64,000 nucleotides of DNA. Origin: an uncultured Bacteroidia bacterium. GTDB lineage: Bacteria; Bacteroidota; Bacteroidia; Bacteroidales; UBA932. A model generated the notes under the pieces. That model was not told where the DNA came from. It ran no database searches and was given only the letters and a program-made list of their open reading frames with translations. The translations under genes were made by a program, and so were the position numbers. Location: positions 39,447 to 103,446 of the forward strand of contig CACWOH010000002.1 of assembly GCA_902762435.1 (NCBI GenBank), read 5' to 3'. This document shows positions 42,049-50,245 of the stretch, piece by piece (the stretch's first letter is position 1; every line of letters starts with the position of its first letter).

Positions 42049-42492
42049 ATGACAGCACATTATACCAGCAAGCACGGCCAGGTGGCCAAGCGCCCCGAGG
42101 AAATGTATATGGTCTTCACCGACCTGCGCAATTTCGCGCAGATGATCCCGCAGGACAAGGTCCAGGCGGAGGTCGAGGCCGATTTCGACCATCTGACCGC
42201 CACGGTGCAGGGCTTCCGCATCGGCCTGCGCGTGGACGAACGCCAGCCCTACCGGCTGATCCGCCTCGGCAGCGCGGAGTCGCCGGTGGAGTTCGTGGGC
42301 GTGCTGCACTTCGAACCTTCCGCGATTCCGGGCCGGACCGATTTCTGGATCGACCTGGACGCCAATCTCAACTTCATGATGAAGACGATGCTCGGCGGCA
42401 AGCTGCAGCAGGCGCTCGACAAGATGGTGGACGGCCTCGTGGACGCTTCCGAGGGCCGCATGCCGCAGATGCCGGACGATCTGCGCGGATGA
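42049..42492 (+). CDS. SRPBCC (START/Bet v 1-like) family protein
   Basis: 147 residues, a single helix-grip domain: MTAHYTSKHGQVAKRPEEMY at the start, MVFTDLRNFAQMIPQ, central strands FVGVLHFEPSAIPGRTDFWI, and a long C-terminal helix MLGGKLQQALDKMVDGLVDA. SRPBCC domains bind hydrophobic ligands; function unknown in Bacteroidales. Cytoplasmic. Its stop overlaps the rsmF start by 4 nt. Confidence 0.78.
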   Translation: MTAHYTSKHGQVAKRPEEMYMVFTDLRNFAQMIPQDKVQAEVEADFDHLTATVQGFRIGLRVDERQPYRLIRLGSAESPVEFVGVLHFEPSAIPGRTDFWIDLDANLNFMMKTMLGGKLQQALDKMVDGLVDASEGRMPQMPDDLRG

Positions 42493-43886
42493 TGGAGGAG
42501 GCGTCCGTCTCGATCCGCCTGAATCCTTTCAAGGGACTGGCGGGGCCGGAAGGCATCCCGGTCCCCTGGTCGCCCTATGGCCGCATCCTGGCGGACCGCC
42601 CCGTCTTCACCCTCGACCCCCTCTTCCACGCCGGCTGTTACTACGTCCAGGACAGCTCCGCGATGTTCGTCGGGCATTGCTTTAGGAAAATGCTCGGCAT
42701 CTCCCCGTGCAACGGCCAACTGCCTCCCGAAACGTCCTCCTTCGTCGGACCCCACCGCGGCGCTCCGCTTGCGGTCCCCCCTCTTACCGTGCCGAGGGTG
42801 GCAGGGTTTCCGGAGGCAGTTGCCGCTGCCACGGGGCAGGTTGAGCGAAGCGAAGTCCGCCTCAGCGGACCGGCCGGGCCCGGGACTTTTGCGCAGCGAA
42901 AGTCGGAAAGGGCCTTGAGGCCGCAGGGGGTGACAGGGGGCGGAGCCCCCTTAAAAGGCACAGGTACGGAACCTGTCAAGGTTCTGGACCTGTGCGCTGC
43001 CCCTGGGGGCAAAACGACGGACCTGGCGGCGTCGCTGCGGGAGGCCTTCGGCGACGGCTTCGTGCTGGTCGCGAACGAGGTGATGAAGGCGCGCGTGGGC
43101 ATCCTGGACGACAACGTCGCCCGCTGGGGCGACCCCAACGTGATCGTCACCTGTGCGGACCCGGCGGCGTTCGCGCGCCTCGCCGGCTGGTTCGACGTCA
43201 TCGTCGCGGACGTGCCCTGCAGCGGCGAAGGCATGTTCCGCAAGGACCCCCGCGCCCGGGAAGAATGGAGCCCGGCGGTGGTGGAACTCTGCGCCGCCCG
43301 CCAGAAACGCATCCTCGCGGACGTCTGGCCCGCGCTGCGCGAAGGCGGCCTGCTGATCTACAGCACCTGCACCTACGAAAGCGCCGAAAACGACGAAAAC
43401 CTGGCCTGGGCCGCCGCAGAGCTGGGCGGAGAGATCCTGGAGCCGGAAGATGAATTCAGGGACGCCGGCGTGCGCCGCACCCCGCACGGGCACCTGCTGG
43501 AAGCGGGCGTCGTGCCGGGAGAGGGCCAGTGGGCGGGCGCGCTGCGCAAGACCGCCCCGCAAGCGCTGGCGAAAAACGCCTCCCCGGCGGACCTGCACCC
43601 GGTCCGCAGCGGCCTGCGGAAGGGAGAGGCGAAAGGAAAGGACTTCATTCCGGACCCCGACTACGCGTTGAGCATAAAATTTGATAGCAAGGACTATCCG
43701 GCCGTGGACGTGGACCGGCAGACGGCCCTGCGCTTCCTCCACCGGGATGCGCTCGTGCTGCCGCAGGCCGCCCCCGGCTACAATGTGATCACCTATCTCG
43801 GCCACCCCCTGGGCTTCGTGAAGAACATCGGTTCCCGATGCAACAACCTGCTCCCGAAGGGCCGCCGGATCTTGATGAACGTATGA
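42489..43886 (+). CDS. rsmF: RsmF-type rRNA (cytosine-C5)-methyltransferase with large in-frame insert
   Basis: 465 residues. Family landmarks: SVSIRLNPFKG (7-17), DPLFHAGCYYVQDSSAMF (43-60), SAM motif I VLDLCAAPGGKTTDL (165-179), and the two catalytic cysteine motifs DVPCSGEGMFRKD and YSTCTY; a C-terminal PUA-like domain ends GFVKNIGSRCNNLLPKG. Between SAMF and motif I there are 104 residues where homologues I recall have about 14. The surplus of about 90 residues (71-160) is low in hydrophobic pattern and is encoded by a chain of hairpins. The frame stays open. The N-terminal about 25-30 residues common in homologues are missing, the start being coupled (ATGA) to the SRPBCC gene. Confidence 0.88.
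   Translation: MMEEASVSIRLNPFKGLAGPEGIPVPWSPYGRILADRPVFTLDPLFHAGCYYVQDSSAMFVGHCFRKMLGISPCNGQLPPETSSFVGPHRGAPLAVPPLTVPRVAGFPEAVAAATGQVERSEVRLSGPAGPGTFAQRKSERALRPQGVTGGGAPLKGTGTEPVKVLDLCAAPGGKTTDLAASLREAFGDGFVLVANEVMKARVGILDDNVARWGDPNVIVTCADPAAFARLAGWFDVIVADVPCSGEGMFRKDPRAREEWSPAVVELCAARQKRILADVWPALREGGLLIYSTCTYESAENDENLAWAAAELGGEILEPEDEFRDAGVRRTPHGHLLEAGVVPGEGQWAGALRKTAPQALAKNASPADLHPVRSGLRKGEAKGKDFIPDPDYALSIKFDSKDYPAVDVDRQTALRFLHRDALVLPQAAPGYNVITYLGHPLGFVKNIGSRCNNLLPKGRRILMNV
42705..42950 (+). repeat. In-frame hairpin-rich insert within rsmF
   Basis: Contains an imperfect 29-nt inverted repeat (42705-42733 with 42806-42834; the inner 17 nt match at 16 positions), then GTCCGC/GCGGAC (42855-42870), the palindrome CCGGGCCCGG (42874-42883), GACTTT/AAAGTC (42884-42904), GGCCT-TG-AGGCC (42911-42922), the core GCAGGGGGTGACAG (42923-42936) and GGGGGC-GGA-GCCCCC (42936-42950). 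The core plus a following hairpin also occurs in the rsmG insert, in the same reading frame. Confidence 0.65.
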
Positions 43887-44725
43887 AAATGAAGAGACTC
43901 ATCCTCACCTGCCTGGTGCTCCTGGGCGCCTGCGCCGCTTTCGCGCAGGAAACCACGCGGGACGAATACCAGGCCCGTTATGAGCGGCTCGTCCGCAACC
44001 TGGGCTACGATGGCGTAGGCATCGAAACCGTGCTCGACCGCTGGGCCGCGGACTATCCCGACGACCCGGCCGTCCACCGGGCCCGGTTCAACTACTATCT
44101 TGAGAAGGGCCGCAGCACGGAAATGGTGCCCAAGCCCGGCCTGCGCCGTTTCATGGGCAAGCAGCCCTCGCTGACCCTCAAGGACCCCGACGGCAGCGAC
44201 GTCCCGTATTTCGAGGAGGACTTCTACGACGAGGAGTTCTTCGGCATGGCGATGCGCGTGCTGGACCAGCAGATCGCCGCGCATCCCGACGAACTGCGCT
44301 GGTATGCCCTGAAGATCCCTGCCTTGTGCGCCTACGAAAAGGAGAGCCCGGACATGGCCGTCTCGGAACTGCGGACGCTCATCCGGCGCCAGGCGTCGTC
44401 CAAGCCGTCCTGGACGCTGGACGGCGAACCCGCCGATACGGAAATCTTCCAGCAGCTCGTGGGCGAAGTCTGCTACAACTTCTTCCAGACCGGCTCCGAT
44501 ACCAGTTACGAGTATTTCAAGGATATCTCCGAGCAGATGAACAAGCTGTATCCGAAGAATCCGGTCTTCCTGGACAATATCGGATCCTACTGGCAGGTGG
44601 CGCGAAACAATGACAAGCAGGCCGAGAAGTTCTACAAGAAGGCCCTCAGGCTCGATCCCGGCGACTACGCCGCCACCCGGAACCTCCAGCTTATCGCCAA
44701 AAAGAAGAGCCAGGCCAGAAAGTAA
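43883..44725 (+). CDS. Exported TPR-type protein
   Basis: 280 residues with a signal peptide (MKMKRLILTCLVLLGACAAFAQ). The C-terminal part has tetratricopeptide-like helices (FLDNIGSYWQVARNNDKQAE followed by KFYKKALRLDPGDYAA), and earlier helices carry a similar pattern. Probably a periplasmic or outer-membrane scaffold; partner unknown. The start overlaps the rsmF stop by 4 nt. A second in-frame ATG follows two codons later. Confidence 0.78.
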   Translation: MKMKRLILTCLVLLGACAAFAQETTRDEYQARYERLVRNLGYDGVGIETVLDRWAADYPDDPAVHRARFNYYLEKGRSTEMVPKPGLRRFMGKQPSLTLKDPDGSDVPYFEEDFYDEEFFGMAMRVLDQQIAAHPDELRWYALKIPALCAYEKESPDMAVSELRTLIRRQASSKPSWTLDGEPADTEIFQQLVGEVCYNFFQTGSDTSYEYFKDISEQMNKLYPKNPVFLDNIGSYWQVARNNDKQAEKFYKKALRLDPGDYAATRNLQLIAKKKSQARK

Positions 44726-44791
44726 CGGCAGCGTGAAACTTTTTGCCATACTCCGCCGTATAAGGAAAGCATGTGCTTTTTCGCGTAAGGT

Positions 44792-45862
44792 ATGAAACTC
44801 TCCCAATTCGACTTTGAACTCCCGCAAGAGAAGATAGCCACCGAACTGATGCCCGAGGTCAACGGGCACATCCAGTGGCGCGACGAATGCAAGCTGATGG
44901 TCCTCCACAAGGACAGCGGCGAAATCGAACACCGTGTCTTCAAGGACATCATCGACTACTTCGGCAAGGGCGACCGCTTCGTCCTCAACGACACCAAGGT
45001 ATTCCCCGCCAAGCTGTACGGCAAGAAGGAGAAGACCGGCGCCGACATCATGGTGTTCCTGCTGCGCGAGCTCAACCGGGAGCAGCGGCTCTGGGATGTG
45101 ATCGTGGACCCGGCCCGCAAGATCCGCATCGGCAACAAGCTCTACTTCGGCGAAGACGAGAGCATGGTGGCCGAGGTCATCGACAACACGACCTCCCGCG
45201 GCCGCACCCTGCGTTTCCTGTACGACGGTCCCTACGACGAGTTCAAGGCGGCCCTGTTCGCCCTCGGGCAGACGCCGGTGCCGGAATGGGTGAAGCAGAC
45301 CCCGACCGAGCGCGACGCCGAGGAATTCCAGACCGTGTTCGCCACGCACGAAGGCGCCGTTTCCGCCCCGGCGGCCGGCCTGCACTTCAGCCGCGAACTT
45401 CTCAACCGGATGATCCTCAAGGATATAGAGAAGACCTTCATCACCGTACATATGGGCATCGGGCACTTCCGCACCGTGGACGTGGAGGACCTGTCGAAGC
45501 ACCGGATGGACGGCGAACGCTTCATCATCAGCGAGCAGGCCGCCGCCGAGATCAACCGCACCAAGCGCAGCGGCCGCAGGATCTGCGCGGTGGGCGTGAC
45601 GGTGCTCCGGGCCCTGGAGACCTACGTGACCACGGACCACGAAGTGCGCGCCAACGACAGCTGGACCAACAAGTTCATCTTCCCTCCGTACGACTTCTCC
45701 GTGCCCGACGCGCTGGTGTCCAACTTCCACCTGCCGGAATCCACGATGCTGATGTCCGTGGCTGCTTTCGGCGGCTTCGAGAAGGTGATGAACGCCTATC
45801 AGTGCGCCCTGCAGAACGACTACCGCTTCGGCCCTTACGGCGACGCCCTGTTGATTATCTGA
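44792..45862 (+). CDS. queA: tRNA preQ1(34) S-adenosylmethionine ribosyltransferase-isomerase
   Basis: 356 residues, typical QueA. It transfers ribose from SAM to preQ1 in tRNA position 34 to give epoxyqueuosine. Landmarks: MKLSQFDFELPQEKIA, FVLNDTKVFPAKLYG, TVFATHEGAVSAPAAGLHFS, TVHMGIGHFRTV and the C-terminal VSNFHLPESTMLMSVAAF. No other queuosine gene and no recognisable preQ1 riboswitch lie next to it, so it probably depends on salvage or unlinked synthesis genes. Confidence 0.96.
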   Translation: MKLSQFDFELPQEKIATELMPEVNGHIQWRDECKLMVLHKDSGEIEHRVFKDIIDYFGKGDRFVLNDTKVFPAKLYGKKEKTGADIMVFLLRELNREQRLWDVIVDPARKIRIGNKLYFGEDESMVAEVIDNTTSRGRTLRFLYDGPYDEFKAALFALGQTPVPEWVKQTPTERDAEEFQTVFATHEGAVSAPAAGLHFSRELLNRMILKDIEKTFITVHMGIGHFRTVDVEDLSKHRMDGERFIISEQAAAEINRTKRSGRRICAVGVTVLRALETYVTTDHEVRANDSWTNKFIFPPYDFSVPDALVSNFHLPESTMLMSVAAFGGFEKVMNAYQCALQNDYRFGPYGDALLII

Positions 45863-45881
45863 CGCGGATTCCCTATCTTTG
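45850..45881 (+). promoter_or_regulatory. Promoter for dprA
   Basis: GTTG (45850-45853), 20-nt spacer, TATCTTTG (45874-45881); leader of about 20 nt to the ATG at 45906. The -33 element lies in the last codons of queA. Confidence 0.65.
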
Positions 45882-45905
45882 TCCAGGACTCTTAAACTAT
45901 GAGAA

Positions 45906-47075
45906 ATGGACAAGGACTTCCTCCCCCTGGTGAGCGCCGTCGCGCTCAACGCCCTCTTCGGCAATGAGCCGAAGTTTTCCCATCACCTGATCGACGCCCT
46001 CGGTTCCGCCGAGGCCGTGTTCGCGCTCTCCGAAAAGGAGCGCAGGGACCTGTTCGGCCCGTACAACGGGCTGGCGGACCGGATCGGCCCCGCCGCGCTC
46101 GATGCGGCGGCGGATGAGCTGGAGCGGCTCTCCGGCCGCGGCTACCAGTTCCTGGACATCTTCGACGACGGCTACCCCGCCGCCCTGCGGGAATGCCCCG
46201 ACGCGCCGCTGCTGCTCTACGTGCGCAGCGCCACGCCGGCGCGCGAGCTGTTCGGGAAACGGCCCGCCGTAGCCGTCGTCGGCACCCGCGACCAGAGCCT
46301 GTACGGCCGCGAATGCTGCCAGCGCATCCTGCGCGCCCTCAGCGAAGCGCCATCCAAACCGCTGATTGTCAGCGGGATGGCCATCGGCGTGGACGTAACC
46401 GCACACGCCGCCGCCCTCGACGGCGGACTGCCTACGGTGGGCGTGAGCCCGGTGGGGATCGACGAGGTGTACCCCCGGCGCCACACCGCCTTCGCGCAGC
46501 GCCTGTGCGGAACGCCCGGCTGCGCCCTGGTGACGGACTATCCGCCCGGGACGGCACCCGCCCCGTTCACTTTCCTGCGCCGGAACCGCATCATCGCCGG
46601 ACTCGCCGGAGCCACCGTCCTCGTGGAATCCCGCATCAAGGGCGGCGGGATGATCACCGCCCGGCTCGCCGCCGGCTACGGCCGGGACGTGTTCGCCGTG
46701 CCGGGCCGCCTCGACGACGTGCGCTCGCAGGGCTGCAACCTGCTCATCCGCGAGCAGCTGGCCGCCCCGGTGACCGAGCCGGAGATCCTGCCCGCCGCCC
46801 TCGGGCTGGGCCGGATCGGGCGGCGGCGGGCCGCGGACCTGCAGACCGCCGTGCGGGAACGATTCGGGGCCGCCCTGCCGCCGGAGGAGACGGACCGCCT
46901 GGCGCGCCTCGCGGAACTCGTCCGCGCCACGCGCGGCATCTGCTTCGACGAACTGTGCCGCGCCGCGGACCTTCCGTACGCAGAAGTGGCGCGCGGCGCG
47001 GGCCTGCTGGAGGAAGAAGGGTTCATCCGCATCGATGTGCTTCAAAGATGCACCATTAATGCAAAAAATGCTTAA
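45906..47075 (+). CDS. dprA: DNA-processing protein DprA (Smf)
   Basis: 389 residues. An N-terminal helical SAM-like region is followed by the Rossmann DprA domain: FGKRPAVAVVGTRDQSLYGR (about 118-137), LIVSGMAIGVDVTAHAAALD, and AGATVLVESRIKGGGMITAR. A C-terminal winged-helix DML1-like domain follows (about 315-385). DprA loads RecA onto incoming single-stranded DNA during transformation. A ComEC-type gene is also in the window (11568-12629), so some competence machinery exists. Confidence 0.93.
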   Translation: MDKDFLPLVSAVALNALFGNEPKFSHHLIDALGSAEAVFALSEKERRDLFGPYNGLADRIGPAALDAAADELERLSGRGYQFLDIFDDGYPAALRECPDAPLLLYVRSATPARELFGKRPAVAVVGTRDQSLYGRECCQRILRALSEAPSKPLIVSGMAIGVDVTAHAAALDGGLPTVGVSPVGIDEVYPRRHTAFAQRLCGTPGCALVTDYPPGTAPAPFTFLRRNRIIAGLAGATVLVESRIKGGGMITARLAAGYGRDVFAVPGRLDDVRSQGCNLLIREQLAAPVTEPEILPAALGLGRIGRRRAADLQTAVRERFGAALPPEETDRLARLAELVRATRGICFDELCRAADLPYAEVARGAGLLEEEGFIRIDVLQRCTINAKNA

Positions 47076-47080
47076 ATTTG
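47073..47080 (+). promoter_or_regulatory. -7 box for tatD
   Basis: TAAATTTG, perfect TAnnTTTG, overlapping the dprA stop codon and only 4 nt before the tatD ATG; -33 not recognisable. Confidence 0.4.
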
Positions 47081-47084
47081 TTTG

Positions 47085-47855
47085 ATGGAATTCATCGACA
47101 CGCATACCCACACCTACGACGAGGCCTTCGCCGGCTGCGAGGACGAGATTGTCGCCCGGGCGCTGGCCGCCGGGGTGAGCGTCCAGCTGCAGGCGGACGT
47201 GGATTCCCGCGAGCGGGAGCGGATGTTCGCCCTCGCGGAGCGGCACCCGGGCGTGGTGCGCCCCATGCTCGGGCTCTATCCGGGCTCGGTGGACCGGGAC
47301 TGGCGCCGCGAGATCGACGCCATGGAGGCCTGGCGCGGCCGCGGGATCGTGGCCGTGGGCGAGATCGGCCTGGACTACCACTACGGCGCGGAGTTCAAGC
47401 GGGAGCAGCAGGAAGCCTTCCGCGTCCAGCTGGAACTGGCCGCCGCGTGGGACCTGCCGGTGAACATCCATCTGCGGGAGGCCACGGAAGACTTCTTTGC
47501 CATCCTCGGCGAATGCCGGCACCTCGGCCTGCGGGGCAACCTGCACGCCTTCAGCGGCAGCGCGGAGACTTTCGAACGCCTGCTGCGGCTCGGCGGCGAC
47601 TGGTACGTGGGCATCGGCGGGGTGCTCACCTTCAAGAAGGCCTCCCTGGCCGAGACGGTCCGGCACATCCCCCTGGAACGCATCCTGCTGGAGACCGACG
47701 CCCCCTACCTCACCCCCGCCCCCCATCGCGGCGAGCGCAACGAGAGCGCCTACATCCCCCTGATCGCCGCCTTCCTGGCGGAGCGCAAGGGCGTGAGCGT
47801 GGAAGAAGTGGCCGCGGTAACCACCGGAAACGCAAAAAGACTGTTTGCCCTATGA
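47085..47855 (+). CDS. tatD: TatD family metal-dependent hydrolase/DNase
   Basis: 256 residues with a TIM-barrel amidohydrolase fold. Metal ligands: FIDTHTHTYDEAF (about 3-15), the bridging Glu in VAVGEIGLDYHYG, His in NIHLREA, His in NLHAFSGS and Asp in LLETDAPYL. TatD enzymes are 3'-5' exonucleases. A TTG one codon upstream is not used as the start because ATG is available. Overlaps ansA by 4 nt and follows dprA by 9 nt. Confidence 0.94.
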   Translation: MEFIDTHTHTYDEAFAGCEDEIVARALAAGVSVQLQADVDSRERERMFALAERHPGVVRPMLGLYPGSVDRDWRREIDAMEAWRGRGIVAVGEIGLDYHYGAEFKREQQEAFRVQLELAAAWDLPVNIHLREATEDFFAILGECRHLGLRGNLHAFSGSAETFERLLRLGGDWYVGIGGVLTFKKASLAETVRHIPLERILLETDAPYLTPAPHRGERNESAYIPLIAAFLAERKGVSVEEVAAVTTGNAKRLFAL

Positions 47856-48919
47856 AGCTGAATTTCAAACTGTTCCCGGAGAAGAGCTCCCAGACGGCGG
47901 TGCTGCTGATCTACACCGGCGGCACGATCGGGATGAAGGAGGATCCCGCCGACGGGACCCTCAGGCCCTTCGACTTCAGCGGCATCCTCGAAGAGGTGCC
48001 GGAACTGCGCAAGTTCGCCGTGAAGATCGACTCCTACACCTTCAACCCGCTCATCGACTCCTCCGACGTCGAACCCTCCCTGTGGCAGGCCCTGGCCCGG
48101 CTCATCCGCGACCGTTACGACGACTACGACGGTTTTGTGGTCCTGCACGGCACGGACACCATGGCCTACAGCGCCTCCGCGCTCAGCTTCATGCTGGAGA
48201 ACCTCGGCAAGCCCGTCGTCTTCACCGGCAGCCAGCTGCCGATCGGCAAGCTGCGCACCGACGGCAAGGAGAACCTCATCTCCGCCGTCGAGATCGCCGC
48301 GGCCAAGGACTCGCACCGGCACCCGATGGTCCCGGAGGTGAGCATCTGCTTCAACGCGCAGCTGCTCCGCGGCAACCGGAGCGTCAAGGTCAACGCCACC
48401 GGCTTCGACGCCTTCAAGTCGCCGAACTACCCGCCGCTCGCCACCGCGGGCATCAGCATCAAGTACAACAACAGCTTCATCCACTACGGCTACGACCGCC
48501 GCAAGGGCCTGACCGTCCACACGGACCTGGACACCCGGGTGTCCGTGCTCAAGCTGCATCCCGGCATCACCGAGCAGGCGGTGCGGGACATCCTGCTGGG
48601 CGACGGCTCCCGCGCCGTGATCCTGGAGACCTACGGCTCCGGCAACGCCCCCTGCCGCCCCTGGTTCCTCTCGCTCGTGCGGGAGGCCGCCTCGCGGGGG
48701 AAGATCCTCCTCAACGTCACGCAGTGCATGAGCGGCGACGTGGACATGGACCTGTATGCGACCGGGCGCGCCCTGAAGGACGCGGGCGTGGTCTGCGGGC
48801 ACGACATCACCACGGAGAGCGCGCTCGGAAAGCTCTTCTACCTGATGGGCGGGCACGCGGACAACGAAAAGGTCAAGGCCCTTCTCGAGAAGAATTTGAA
48901 AGGCGAAATATCAAAATAA
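47852..48919 (+). CDS. ansA: Type I L-asparaginase
   Basis: 355 residues, no signal peptide, so cytoplasmic type I. The first catalytic Thr is in IYTGGTIGMKEDP (about 21-33), the second set in VVLHGTDTMAYSASAL (about 96-111), with the supporting FTGSQLPIGKLRTDGKEN. It hydrolyses asparagine to aspartate and ammonia. ATGA overlap with tatD. Followed by a 96-nt AT-rich spacer before exbB. Confidence 0.95.
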   Translation: MKLNFKLFPEKSSQTAVLLIYTGGTIGMKEDPADGTLRPFDFSGILEEVPELRKFAVKIDSYTFNPLIDSSDVEPSLWQALARLIRDRYDDYDGFVVLHGTDTMAYSASALSFMLENLGKPVVFTGSQLPIGKLRTDGKENLISAVEIAAAKDSHRHPMVPEVSICFNAQLLRGNRSVKVNATGFDAFKSPNYPPLATAGISIKYNNSFIHYGYDRRKGLTVHTDLDTRVSVLKLHPGITEQAVRDILLGDGSRAVILETYGSGNAPCRPWFLSLVREAASRGKILLNVTQCMSGDVDMDLYATGRALKDAGVVCGHDITTESALGKLFYLMGGHADNEKVKALLEKNLKGEISK

Positions 48920-49015
48920 TTATTGATTAATGGATTTTTTTTGCTAAATTGCACCGCTTTTAGATATTATTGAACGCATAGAAGATATCACAACTAATAC
49001 ATTATCAAATTCATT

Positions 49016-49762
49016 ATGAAAAAGTTTTTCAGGTTTTTGGCAGTTGCAGGCGCTATGGCCTTCTCTGCAAACTTCGCATTCGCCCAGGACGAGATGAGCG
49101 CAGCCGATCTCCTCAGCGGCAGTGGTGAGCAGCCCCTCAACCAGGCCCTCAAGCAGAAATTCATCGAAGGTGGTCCGGCTTTCATGTCCCTGATCATCAT
49201 CTGCTTGATCATCGGTCTTGCCCTCGCCATCGAGCGTATCCTCTATCTCTCCTTCTCCAAGATCAACACCAAGAAGCTGGTCGAGAAGGTCGAAGCCGCC
49301 CTCCAGGAAGGTGGTATCGAGAAGGCGAAAGAAGTGTGCCGCAACACCCGCGGTCCGGTCGCCAGCATCTTCTATCAGGGTCTCCTCCGCTATGACCAGG
49401 GTCTCGACGTCGTCGAGAAGACCATCGTCTCCTACGGTTCCGTTCAGCAGAGCCAGCTGGAGAGCGGCCTGAGCTGGATCTCCCTGTTCATCGCCATCGC
49501 CCCGTCCCTCGGATTCCTCGGTACGGTTATCGGTATGATCAACGCCTTCGACGCCATCCAGGCTGCGGGTGACATCTCCCCGAACGTCGTTGCCGGCGGT
49601 ATGAAGGTCGCCCTTATCACCACGGTCGGCGGTCTCATCGTCGCCATGATCCTGCAGGTCTTCTACAACTACATCCTCGCCAAGATCGAGTCCATCACCA
49701 TCGACATGGAGGACTCCTCCATCAGCCTGATCGACGTGCTGACCAAATACGGCCAGAAGTAA
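49016..49762 (+). CDS. exbB: ExbB / MotA-TolQ-ExbB proton channel protein
   Basis: 248 residues. An N-terminal signal or first helix (FRFLAVAGAMAFSANFAFAQ), then three membrane helices (about 45-70, 155-180, 195-220) with the conserved AIAPSLGFLGTVIGMINAF and AGGMKVALITTVGGLIVAM. With ExbD it forms the proton channel that energises TonB. Codons here are richer in T-ending forms (GGT, CGT, GTC) than neighbours, consistent with high expression. Preceded by a 96-nt AT-rich spacer without a perfect -7 box. First gene of exbB-membrane protein-exbD-exbD. Confidence 0.94.
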   Translation: MKKFFRFLAVAGAMAFSANFAFAQDEMSAADLLSGSGEQPLNQALKQKFIEGGPAFMSLIIICLIIGLALAIERILYLSFSKINTKKLVEKVEAALQEGGIEKAKEVCRNTRGPVASIFYQGLLRYDQGLDVVEKTIVSYGSVQQSQLESGLSWISLFIAIAPSLGFLGTVIGMINAFDAIQAAGDISPNVVAGGMKVALITTVGGLIVAMILQVFYNYILAKIESITIDMEDSSISLIDVLTKYGQK

Positions 49763-49796
49763 TAATCATCCAATCCCCGGTTTAAAAAACTGAATA

Positions 49797-50243
49797 ATGA
49801 AACTCAACAAGATATTCAAGTGGGGTATGGTGGTGCTGATCCTCGTCAGCGTCGCGCTCCTGGTATGGGGATTCGTTTCAGGGTTCGAGACTTCCACGCA
49901 TGAAGCTCTGCCTCCGACGAACGCCCTCCTTACCTGGGCTGCGATCATGATCGGCGTCGCCCTCTTCTGCTGGATTGTCGTCGGACTCATCGTGAGCGTC
50001 ATGAACGACCCCAAGTCCCTCATCAAGATGGGAATTGTGCTGGTCTGCATCGCCGCGCTGTGCCTGGTCGCCTTCCTTCTTGCGAAGGGCAACCCCGTCC
50101 CCGGCTATACCGGACCCGCGGTTTCCGCCGGCATGCTCAAACTTACTGATACCATCCTGATCCTCACGGCCATCGCCGGTGTTGGCGCCATCCTTTCCAT
50201 CATCGTCGGCGAAATCCGTCTGGCTATCGCTAACAAGAAGTAA
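49797..50243 (+). CDS. Small membrane protein of the exb operon
   Basis: 148 residues with four predicted helices (about 7-29, 44-68, 77-97, 116-140): MKLNKIFKWGMVVLILVSVA, LLTWAAIMIGVALFCWIVVG, MGIVLVCIAALCLVAFLL and ILILTAIAGVGAILSIIVG. No known domain. Its position between exbB and exbD, 34 and 2 nt away, is typical of Bacteroidetes and suggests an accessory subunit of the TonB energising complex; this is inference. Confidence 0.8.
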   Translation: MKLNKIFKWGMVVLILVSVALLVWGFVSGFETSTHEALPPTNALLTWAAIMIGVALFCWIVVGLIVSVMNDPKSLIKMGIVLVCIAALCLVAFLLAKGNPVPGYTGPAVSAGMLKLTDTILILTAIAGVGAILSIIVGEIRLAIANKK

Positions 50244-50245
50244 TC

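Noticed and set aside
42489-43886. rsmF as a frameshifted or chimeric pseudogene because of the strange segment before motif I.
   Set aside because: The frame is open from SVSIRLNP through the C-terminal domain, both catalytic Cys motifs are intact, and the extra length is a multiple of three, so an in-frame insert explains it better.
44726-44791. A preQ1 riboswitch or a terminator in front of queA (small AAAGC/GCTTT stem at 44766-44779).
   Set aside because: The stem is only 5 bp with a 4-nt loop and no conserved preQ1 aptamer pattern is visible.
48920-49015. Strong promoter for exbB in the AT-rich spacer.
   Set aside because: TAAATTG and other boxes are only partial matches to TAnnTTTG, so no defined promoter is claimed.
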